Assembly (NCBI GenBank): GCA_004332335.1
Contig: SISS01000021.1
Location: forward strand, 1 to 55,688
DNA: 55,688 nucleotides
Direction of reading: 5' to 3'
Origin: Methanoregulaceae archaeon UXB-2016
GTDB taxonomy: Archaea; Halobacteriota; Methanomicrobia; Methanomicrobiales; Methanospirillaceae
Shown here piece after piece: positions 49,057 through 55,688 of this stretch (position 1 is its first letter; every line of letters begins with the position of its first letter). A program made the translations under genes and the position numbers. Under the pieces are notes generated by a model that made no database searches, was not told the DNA's origin, and worked only from the letters and a program-made list of their open reading frames with translations.

Positions 49057-50764
49057 TCAGGCGTCTCCCCGGATACGCCACGCTCCGCGGGGGACCGTGA
49101 TCTCGAACCGCGCCCCGGCTCCCTGCTCCCCGGTCTCGGCGATCGCGATCCCGGTCAGGTCCAGGGCCTCCCGCGCCATGAAGAGCCCGAGGCCCGTGTT
49201 CCTGCCGTATCCCCGCTCGAAGACCCGTTCCTTCTCGTCCGCCGGCACTCCGCGGCCGTCGTCCTCGAGGGTGACGACCAGCCGGTCCGACTCCTCTCGG
49301 CGCCCGATCGAGAGGCCGCGCACGATGCCGCCGTGCCGGACGACGTTCTCGATCAGGTTGTAGAAGACCCGTGGCAGGAGCGGATCGGCGTAGACCTCGA
49401 CACGGTCGAGCCCGTCGATCCGGACCGGGAACGGCGGACGGACCTCGTCGATCGCATGGGCCACGACCGCTCCGAGGTCCTGCCAGCACGGCGAGTGAAG
49501 GCCGAGGTCCTGGTACTCCCGCGTGAACTCAACGATATGGTCGAGCCGGTTCACGACTGCACGCTCCTGAGCGAGCGCCCGTGCAAGGAGCGCGTCGCCG
49601 CCGGACTGCTCGTCGGCGAGATCGAGCCAGCCCCGGAGGGCGGTCAGCTGGTTCTGGAGGTCGTGGCGCGTGATCGCGGAGAGCAGGTTCAGCTTCCGGA
49701 CGGCCTCGCGGAGCGCCTTCTCCGCCTGTCGAACGGCGGTCACGTCGTAGGAGACTCCCACCAGACGGCGCCCGGCACCCGTCGTGCTCCCGATGCCTCG
49801 GGCCCGGGCACGGACGTATCGGACCCCGCCCTCGGGGCGAAGGATTCGAAACTCGAGATCGAAGCCGACGCCCTCCACTGTCGCGCGGTGGAGCTCGGCA
49901 AGGATCGCGTCGCGGTCTTCGGGGTGGACGACCGCTCTCCACGCGGCGATGAGGTCGTCGGTCTGTTCGCGTCCAACCCGGTAGATCGCATACATCCGTT
50001 CGTCCCAGAGCAGACGGCGCGTCGTGAAGTCGAGGTCCCAGACCCCAATCTCGGCCGCCGAGATGGCCAGATCGTATCGATCCGCCAGGTCCCGGAGCTC
50101 CCGCTCCGACGAACGGAGCTCCCGGTTCAGCCGCTGCATGGCAAGCAGGAGAAAGACCGTCGGTACGATCACGGCCAGGGCCAGCTGGTAGGCCTGAAAG
50201 AGCACGTTTCCCATGGACGGCGTCAGCATGTCCTGGCCGGGGGAAGAGAGTGTCCAATCGAGTGCCCGGAGCGCGAGGGCAACCATGTCAAACAGCATGA
50301 CCCCTGCCAGGAACGGAGGGAGCGCGCTGTCGTCGACCCGGCTCTGCATCACCCTTCGGGACGACAGGAGGAGCAGGCAGCCCATCAGGCTGCTGACGAG
50401 GATCACGCGCCCGAGGGGAATGTCGATGGCATAACGGAGCACAAAAAACCCGGCCCCCGGCCGGGAGCAGTACGAGGTAGTATGCCCGGGAGATCCGCCG
50501 GCCGGTGAAAAACTGCGTCAGCCCGTCGAAGAGGAGCACGAGGCCAAGGACCATCAGGATGTTCGCCGCCACCACGCTGACAAGGTCCGTGACGGTCCCC
50601 CGGAGGGCCAGGAGGGGGTAGCTGATCGCTAGCAGGATCAGGTGCCCGATCAGCAGGTGGAAGCCCGGGTAGGTCCGTTCGGTACGCCAGAAATAGAGAA
50701 GCACGGCGGCAAACAGGGCGTATGCCAGCATGCAGGCGGCCATCAGGGTGCGGATATCAAGCAT
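49057..50764 (-). pseudogene. Membrane PAS histidine kinase, frameshifted in the membrane domain
   Basis: This sensor kinase of about 568 residues is split into two frames. The first 100 residues (MLDIRTLMAACMLAYALFAA... to YYLVLLPAG) encode three membrane helices. The remainder, in another frame, continues FFVLRYAIDIPLGRVILVSS with further helices, a PAS domain (WDLDFTTRRLLWDERMYAIY), an H-box ITRHDLQNQLTALRGWL, an N-box NLIENVVRHG and G-boxes DDGRGVP and NTGLGLF. One extra C in the C5 run at 50454-50458 separates the halves; with four C the protein reads LLPAGAGFFVLRY. The kinase core is intact. The second part alone could start at GTG 50442, but it would lose half its membrane sensor. Confidence 0.82.
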
Positions 50765-50864
50765 GGTGGCGGCTCGGTCACCGAGTGAATACACTCTCGG
50801 TGCCACGTCGCATCATCCTGCCGGTCTCCTGTTCCGGGTGAAGAAGAGAGTGGATGGGCCGTCT

Positions 50865-52265
50865 TCAGAAGAACGCGCTGTCCGCAGCCTCCCACCGCCG
50901 GATGCCGGAGCGGACCACGAGCACGGCCGGCACGATCAGGACCAGGGCCAGCAGGCCGAGCCAGGGGTGCAGGAGCCCGAGCACGACGAGCACGACCACT
51001 GGCAGTCCGACGCCGGCGAGGTAGGTCAGGAGGACCCTCGGGTCGTACACGAGCACGTTCGGCGAGAGGCCGGCGAGATAGACCGTGACCCCGACCGACC
51101 AGGCCGAGACCCCGAGCGCGAGCCCGAGCGCCGGGAGCACGACGTCCGTTCCGCCCGAGAGGAGGGCGGCGCCGAGCACGACCCCGGCCGGCACGAGCTG
51201 GAGCAGGGCGAAGAGGCCGAGCTTGGACCGGATCAGGTCGCCCACGCCGACCGGGAGGCAGGCGTAGGCCCCGAGGGTGTCGAACGCGGTCAGCCAGGTG
51301 TACATGGTCGAGGCGAGCACACCCGCGAGCACGGCGAAGAGGAGGAGCACGCCGTGGGACGGCAGGACCGGCGCGAGGAGGGAGAGGAGGAACCAGCAGA
51401 GGCCGAGCGGGAGGAGGAGCGAGAAGAGGACCTGTCCCACGCCGCCGCCGCTCCGCCAGAGGTCGAGGAGGTCCTTCGCCCCGAGCGCGGGGTACGGGAG
51501 GCGGCCGAGCCGGCGGCGGAGGCCTGTGAACCGGTCGGGGTGCCGGCGCTCGCCCCCGGCCGACTGGGGCCGGAAGAGGAGGAGCGAGACTGCGAGTGCG
51601 ACCCCGATCGCGGCGACCGTCCCCGCGAGGACGGGCCAGGAGAAATCCCGGTAGACGGCCAGGGGCGGGAACGGCGGAAGGGCGCCGCTCGCGAGAGAGA
51701 AGGCCCCGACGGCGACGACGATCGCGACCGCGAGCCCGGCGAAGGCGCCCTTCGAGCGGCCGTAGACCGTGGTCGCAAGGAAGAGCCCGGCCAGGCCCGC
51801 GAGGAACGCGAGCTGGAGCGAGAGGAAGAGCCGGAGCACGGCCTCGGGCGGGAGGCCGATGAAGGGCGAGGCGAGCGCGACGCCTGCGATCACGGGCAGG
51901 ATCCAGAGTATGAGGTAGTAGACCGTGTCCTTCGCGACGAACGCGGCGAAGATCCGCTGCTCCGAGAGGGGCAGGGCCCGGGCCGCGTACGCGACGAACG
52001 AGGCCTGGCCGAAGCGCCGGTTCATCACCTCGTTCCCGACGAGCCCGAACCCTCCGACCATCGCCCCGAGCAGGAGGAAGAGGATGTGGACGATCGCGGC
52101 GAGGTCGCCGGCAGGCAGAGCCCGATTCACGACCGGGACGAGGAACGCGCCCATGAACGCCATGGCCCCGATCAGGGCCGGGAGGAGGGCGAACATGGCC
52201 GGGCCGAAGAGGACCGCGTGGATCCGCCACTCCTCGCGGAACATCGCGACGAAGAGCTCAAACAT
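50865..52265 (-). CDS. ABC transporter permease (ABC-2-like)
   Basis: This 466-residue permease has about twelve hydrophobic helices and starts MFELFVAMFREEWRIHAVLFGP. The N-terminal half ends near residue 235 and the second half resembles it (LPYPALGAKDLLDLWRS...), so it may be a tandem of two six-helix units. It has no signal peptide. ATG at 52265 lies within the stop region of the upstream ATPase gene (ATGTTTGA overlap), so the two form an exporter pair. The substrate is unknown; such bacterial and archaeal ABC-2 exporters move lipids, drugs or peptides. Confidence 0.85.
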   Translation of the reverse strand: MFELFVAMFREEWRIHAVLFGPAMFALLPALIGAMAFMGAFLVPVVNRALPAGDLAAIVHILFLLLGAMVGGFGLVGNEVMNRRFGQASFVAYAARALPLSEQRIFAAFVAKDTVYYLILWILPVIAGVALASPFIGLPPEAVLRLFLSLQLAFLAGLAGLFLATTVYGRSKGAFAGLAVAIVVAVGAFSLASGALPPFPPLAVYRDFSWPVLAGTVAAIGVALAVSLLLFRPQSAGGERRHPDRFTGLRRRLGRLPYPALGAKDLLDLWRSGGGVGQVLFSLLLPLGLCWFLLSLLAPVLPSHGVLLLFAVLAGVLASTMYTWLTAFDTLGAYACLPVGVGDLIRSKLGLFALLQLVPAGVVLGAALLSGGTDVVLPALGLALGVSAWSVGVTVYLAGLSPNVLVYDPRVLLTYLAGVGLPVVVLVVLGLLHPWLGLLALVLIVPAVLVVRSGIRRWEAADSAFF

Positions 52266-52986
52266 GGTTTCGGTCCTGGCGGACGAGCTCGAGGAAGACG
52301 TCGGGCAGGTGCCGGCCCGCCTCCCGGAGCTCGTCGGGCGTGCCGGTCGCGAGCAGCCGGCCGCGGTGGAGGATTGCGAACCCGGTGCAGACCTCCTCGG
52401 CCACCTCGAGGATGTGGGTCGAGAGGAAGATCGTGTTCCCCCGCCGGACGTAGTCGACCAGGAACTCCTTGACATCGTGCTGGACGATCGGATCGAAGTT
52501 GACGAGCGGCTCGTCGATCAGGGCGAGCCTGGGCGAGTGGAGGAAGGCCTGCGCGAACATCAGCTTCTGCCGCGTGCCCCGCGAGAGGTCCTTGCAGAGG
52601 ACGTCCTTCTTATCGCCGAAGTCGAGGAACTCGAACCACCAGGCCGCAGCCTCCTCGATACCATCGAGGCCCCGGACGGCGCCGGCGAACCGGAGGTACT
52701 CGGCCGCGGTCAGGAACGAGGGCGGGGTCTCCTGCTCGGGGATGATGCCCACGAGCCTCCGGACCCCGACCGGGTCGGCGGCCGCGTCCACCCCGAGCAC
52801 GGTCGCGGTCCCGGCCGAGGCCGGCGTCTGGCCGGTCAGCATCCGGATCGTCGTGGACTTGCCCGAGCCGTTCGGGCCGAGCAGGCCGTAGAGCGCCCCG
52901 GCCGGCACCTCGAGGTCCAGGGAGTCGACCGCGACCGTCTCGCCGTAGTGCTTGGAGAGCCCCCTGGCTTCGATCACCATCGCCAT
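52258..52986 (-). CDS. ABC transporter ATP-binding protein
   Basis: This ATPase of about 242 residues has Walker A GPNGSGKST, Q-loop PEQETPPS, a modified signature LSRGTRQKL (usual LSGGQ), Walker B LALIDEPLVNFDP and the H-switch STHILEVAEEVC. The LSRGTRQK form and DEPLVNFD are characteristic of the ABC-2/CcmA-type exporter group. ATG at 52986 was chosen; ATG at 52980 is also possible. Coupled to the downstream permease. Confidence 0.93.
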   Translation of the reverse strand: MAMVIEARGLSKHYGETVAVDSLDLEVPAGALYGLLGPNGSGKSTTIRMLTGQTPASAGTATVLGVDAAADPVGVRRLVGIIPEQETPPSFLTAAEYLRFAGAVRGLDGIEEAAAWWFEFLDFGDKKDVLCKDLSRGTRQKLMFAQAFLHSPRLALIDEPLVNFDPIVQHDVKEFLVDYVRRGNTIFLSTHILEVAEEVCTGFAILHRGRLLATGTPDELREAGRHLPDVFLELVRQDRNHV

Positions 52987-53038
52987 GATGAGTGATGGTC
53001 CGCGGGGGGTAATGAAGGCCACTCCGGGCCCGTCCGGG

Positions 53039-54796
53039 TCACCCCCTTCTGCTGTCCCGGGCCTCCATGGCGAAGAGGGTCTGGTGCACCCGGGCGCGCT
53101 CCCGGTCGATCTGCTCGGGGGTCGCGCCGAGGTTCCTCAGGATGTACTCGGTCACGGCAAGCGAGACCTCGACCTCGTCCGAGAGGACCTGGTCCACGCC
53201 GGCATCGCAGAGCTCTCCGCAGTCGCGCAGGTACTCCGTCCGGGCGATCACCAGGATCCCGGGGTTGAGCTCGCGGACCCGCCGGACGATCTCGCGGCTC
53301 CCCCGGATCTGCGGCGTGCTGAGCACGAGCACGCGGGCCGCCTCCACGCCGGCCTCAGTCAGGGTCTCCAGGCAGGCCGCGTCCCCGTAGATCGCCCTGA
53401 CCCCCTGCTCTCTCAGCGAACGGACCGTGTTCACGTTGAGCTCGACCACGGTGACGCCGATCCCGTTCTCCCGGAAGAGCCGGACCAGGGTCTGCCCCAC
53501 GGGCCCGTAGCCCACGACGACCGCGTGAAACCGGTCCGGAGAGGCGGGCGGCAGCTCCGGCTCGCCGTGGACGTCCGGGGCGGTGCGGGCACGGATCCGC
53601 CGGGTCATGCGCGGCGTGCGCCTCTCCATCCACCGCTCGATCCCGACCTTCCCGCGGTAGAGGAGGGGGTTCAGGGTGATGGAGATGATCGCGGCCGCGA
53701 CGAGGATGTTGGCCGCGTTCTCGGGCAGAATCCCGAGCTCCCGGCCCATGGTCGCGAGGATGAACGAGAACTCCCCGATCTGCCCGAGGACGAGGCCCAC
53801 CGAGAGCGCGACCCGCAGGGGGTAGCGCATCAGGAGCACCAGCCCGAAGGCCGCGAGGGGCTTGGCGATCAGGATGATCGCGAGGGCCGCGAGCACCTGG
53901 CCCGGTGCCGCGAGCAGGCCCCGCCAGTCGAAGAGCATGCCGACTGAGACGAAGAAGAGCACAGCGAACGCGTCGCGCATGGGGAGGGCCTCCGTGGCCG
54001 CCCGCAGGCTGAACTCGGAGCGGCCGACCACCATGCCCGCGAGGAAGGCCCCGAGGGCCATGGAGACGTCGAAGAGCAGGGCCGAGCCGACCGCGATGCT
54101 CAGCGCGATCGCCAGCACGGAGAGGGTGAAGAGCTCGCGCGAGCCCGTATCCGCGATCCGGGTCAGCAGCCGGGGAAGCGCCCACCCGCCCGCGACGAAG
54201 GTGAAGGCCCCGAGGGCCACGATCTTGACCGCGGCCAGGCCCGTCGCGGCCAGCAGCGCGCCCGTGCCCATGGCATCCGAACCGAAGACGGCCGGGAGCA
54301 GCACGAGCACGAAGACCGTGAAGAGGTCCTCCACCACGAGCCAGCCGACGGCGATATGCCCGATCGGCGTCTGTAGCTCGTTGTTGTCCGAGAGGACGCG
54401 GGTCAGCACGACCGTGCTCGCCACGGATATGGCCAGGCCGAAGACGATCCCGGCCGGCCAGCTCCAGCCCAGCCCGTGGAAGACCACGGCCCCGAGCGCG
54501 GTCGCGGCCAGGCTCTGGACGACGGCCCCCGGCACGGCCACACGCCGTACGGCCAGGAACTCCCTGAAGTGGAACTGCAGCCCGACGCCGAACATCAGCA
54601 GGATCACCCCGATCTCGGCGAGCTGCTCGGCCAGCTCCGGGTCGGCCACGAACCCGGGCGTGTGCGGGCCGACCACGATCCCGGCCAGGAGGTAGCCCAC
54701 GATCGGCGAGAGCCCGAGCCGGTGCGTGAGGTATCCGAAGACCAGGGCCGCCGTGAAGCCGCCGGTCAGGGTGAGGATCAGGTCGATGCTCTGCAC
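53039..54796 (-). CDS. Cation:proton antiporter with TrkA-N domain (KefB/C-like, CPA2)
   Basis: This 585-residue protein has about 12-13 membrane helices in residues 1-385 with CPA2 features, LSPIVGYLLAGIVVGPHTPG and VLGQIGEFSFILATMG. It is followed by a RCK/TrkA-N domain with the NAD-binding GYGPVGQTLVRLF motif (about residue 428) and a helical tail. It should exchange Na+ or K+ for H+ under nucleotide control. The gene ends about 50 bases downstream of the ABC pair start, all on the minus strand, but promoters appear separate. Confidence 0.93.
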   Translation of the reverse strand: MQSIDLILTLTGGFTAALVFGYLTHRLGLSPIVGYLLAGIVVGPHTPGFVADPELAEQLAEIGVILLMFGVGLQFHFREFLAVRRVAVPGAVVQSLAATALGAVVFHGLGWSWPAGIVFGLAISVASTVVLTRVLSDNNELQTPIGHIAVGWLVVEDLFTVFVLVLLPAVFGSDAMGTGALLAATGLAAVKIVALGAFTFVAGGWALPRLLTRIADTGSRELFTLSVLAIALSIAVGSALLFDVSMALGAFLAGMVVGRSEFSLRAATEALPMRDAFAVLFFVSVGMLFDWRGLLAAPGQVLAALAIILIAKPLAAFGLVLLMRYPLRVALSVGLVLGQIGEFSFILATMGRELGILPENAANILVAAAIISITLNPLLYRGKVGIERWMERRTPRMTRRIRARTAPDVHGEPELPPASPDRFHAVVVGYGPVGQTLVRLFRENGIGVTVVELNVNTVRSLREQGVRAIYGDAACLETLTEAGVEAARVLVLSTPQIRGSREIVRRVRELNPGILVIARTEYLRDCGELCDAGVDQVLSDEVEVSLAVTEYILRNLGATPEQIDRERARVHQTLFAMEARDSRRG

Positions 54797-54916
54797 GTGC
54801 GTTCTCCTTGGCCGGGTATGCCGAAAAAGGGTTTCCCGTCGCCCCGGAGCCCGATCTCCCTCTCCCGCGGGCGTGCAGCAGAAGCCTTACTAGGCTTGCA
54901 CGCCCTCTCTCTTCGC

Positions 54917-55342
54917 ATGGAGGCTCAGGAGCGCGAAGCGGAGGATGGGGCCTGCTGCCGGCGCCGGGGCCGTCCGCGGATCCGGCGGCTCGTCGCGAGC
55001 GGGACCGCCCCCCGTTGCTTTCTGCCGCAGTGCCGGCCCGCGGAGACCGCGGAGCAGGTCGCGCTGCTCCCGGACGAGCTCGAGTGCCTCCGCCTGGTCG
55101 ACCTCGAGGGGCTCCAGCAGGAGGAGGCCGCGACCGCGCTCGGGGTATCGCGCAAGACCCTCTGGCGCGACCTCCACGAGGCCCGCCGGAAGGTCACCGA
55201 CGCGCTCCTGCACGGGAAGGCGATCGTGATGGCCGAATGCGCCTGTGCCCTGAACGGGACCTGCCCCCGCCGGAGCCGGGAGGGATGCCCCGAGGCGGCG
55301 AACTGCCCGCATCGGCCGTCCCTGGACCCTACTTTTAAATAA
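54917..55342 (+). CDS. DUF134 family HTH protein
   Basis: This 141-residue DUF134 protein has GRPRIRRLVASGTAPRCFLPQ, then VALLPDELECLRLVDLEGLQQ, and a sigma-70 region-4-like helix-turn-helix EEAATALGVSRKTLWRDLHEARRKV. The C-terminus carries a cysteine cluster (CACALNGTCPRR, CPEAANCPH) that could bind a metal or iron-sulfur cluster; the N-terminus has a Cys pair as well. DUF134 proteins are predicted DNA-binding regulators. ATG at 54917 was chosen; AAGCC-TTACTA-GGCTT (54882-54897) upstream is a short inverted repeat. It is just upstream of atwA. Confidence 0.9.
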   Translation: MEAQEREAEDGACCRRRGRPRIRRLVASGTAPRCFLPQCRPAETAEQVALLPDELECLRLVDLEGLQQEEAATALGVSRKTLWRDLHEARRKVTDALLHGKAIVMAECACALNGTCPRRSREGCPEAANCPHRPSLDPTFK

Positions 55343-55495
55343 TTCCGCCCATAAGTGTAGTTATTCCGCGGCAGCACCCGGGGTGCGGCCGCAGGTGGTG
55401 CTGAGATGGGCAAAGGAGAGGGAGGAGTGAGCGCTGCACCCGCATCGGCCCCCGCGGACGGGGCCGGGCGGCGTGCGGGCACGGAGGAAGGCGCA
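55333..55495 (+). promoter_or_regulatory. atwA promoter and structured leader
   Basis: TTTTAAATAA (55333-55342) overlaps the DUF134 stop and is a TATA candidate. The leader can fold into a hairpin, CAGCACC (55372-55378) with GGTGCTG (55397-55403), enclosing the palindrome TGCGGCCGCA (55384-55393). GGAGG (55483-55487) lies eight bases before GTG 55496. Confidence 0.4.
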
Positions 55496-55688
55496 GTGAA
55501 GCGGCCCGCCGGCCTGCCGATGATCACGCTTGACCGGGTCTCGGTGGCGTTCGAGGGCAAGCGGGTGCTCTCCGAGATCTCGTTCGTGATCCCCGAGGGC
55601 GAGATCATGGGGATCATCGGCCGTTCGGGGGCGGGGAAGACGGTGCTGATGCACCTGATCCGCGGGGTGGACCAGCCTCCGACGAGCG
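55496..55688 (+). CDS. atwA: Methyl-coenzyme M reductase activation component A2 (partial, 5' end)
   Basis: The window ends inside this gene. The visible 64 residues start an ABC-type ATPase: MITLDRVSVAFEGKRVLSE, then IPEGEIMGIIGRSGAGKTVL and MHLIRGVDQPPTS. GRSGAGKTVLMHLIRG is the pattern of component A2 (AtwA), a two-domain ATPase needed to activate methyl-coenzyme M reductase in methanogens; other ABC ATPases rarely have this loop. GTG at 55496 is preferred because GGAGG lies eight bases upstream, but the frame is open back to an ATG at 55406, and GTG 55427 is another option. The C-terminal domain lies outside. Confidence 0.8.
   Translation, partial: MKRPAGLPMITLDRVSVAFEGKRVLSEISFVIPEGEIMGIIGRSGAGKTVLMHLIRGVDQPPTS

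Noticed and set aside
50865-52475. 536-residue form of the ABC permease
   Set aside because: The first 70 residues are Ser/Arg/Thr-rich and lie over the end of the ATPase gene in another frame. The ATG at 52265 begins the first membrane helix and overlaps the ATPase stop.

Overview
This window is a stretch of a GC-rich euryarchaeal chromosome, almost certainly from a hydrogenotrophic methanogen of the Methanomicrobiales type. The evidence is an archaeal SRP RNA, aEF1B, RNA polymerase subunit L, a group II chaperonin with a GGM tail, a euryarchaeal RPA pair, TiaS, deoxyhypusine synthase, CofD (coenzyme F420), a probable MfnE (methanofuran), and, at the right edge, the start of the methyl-coenzyme M reductase activation ATPase A2. 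Protein genes are very GC-rich, so long antisense shadow ORFs are common. The few AT-rich spots mark promoters, RNA genes and one low-GC island near 44.7-45.5 kb. I see no CRISPR array, insertion sequence, integrase or phage gene.

Layout. 0-0.7 kb: unassigned sequence, then tRNA-Leu. 0.9-2.3 kb: a small unknown protein and an AI-2E/PerM family membrane protein. 2.5-10.3 kb: an unbroken aromatic amino acid operon (two ADH-synthase-type aldolases, archaeal dehydroquinate synthase, TyrA, PheA, EPSP synthase, a fused shikimate kinase-shikimate dehydrogenase, chorismate synthase) with overlapping stop and start codons; type I dehydroquinase lies convergently just downstream, so the chorismate pathway is complete here. 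11-16 kb: DUF3467, a PAS/GAF sensor, a membrane-anchored OB-fold protein facing a two-gene HTH operon across a double palindrome, and an exported phospholipase D-like protein. 16-17.2 kb: probable MfnE, a zinc ribbon protein and aEF1B. 17.2-20 kb: malate dehydrogenase, SRP RNA, a methyltransferase-like protein, tRNA-Met/Ile2(CAU) and tRNA-Asn.

20-23 kb: a CHASE4 hybrid histidine kinase broken by a one-base frameshift, then a small HTH/membrane pair. 23.5-28.5 kb: flavodoxin, then a tight run of M24 peptidase, methionine aminopeptidase, AAA ATPase and MBL hydrolase, then rpoL. 28.5-32.6 kb: a sulfite-oxidase-fold molybdoenzyme with a tiny membrane partner, an orphan DNA methyltransferase, CofD and an HD phosphohydrolase. 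32.7-39.2 kb: CorA, an HVO_0476-type zinc protein, a glutamine amidotransferase, a 51-residue DUF1328 protein, an HDAC-like deacetylase, DUF2085 and the RPA operon. 39.3-44.7 kb: DUF1858, a Cys-rich protein paired with a free-standing NrdD-like C-terminal domain, PyrF, deoxyhypusine synthase, TiaS and a COG1395-type regulator. 44.7-55.7 kb: a low-GC VOC gene, the thermosome, a frameshifted C45-type hydrolase, a frameshifted PAS kinase, an ABC exporter pair, a KefB-type antiporter, DUF134 and the start of atwA.

The most interesting points are the complete aromatic cluster with its fused bacterial-type shikimate kinase and leader hairpin, the twin-palindrome divergent promoter at 13.74-13.81 kb, the minimal NrdD-like glycyl-radical module, and three single-base breaks in otherwise intact genes, two of them in sensor kinases. 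All identifications come from reading sequence motifs; no database search was run.
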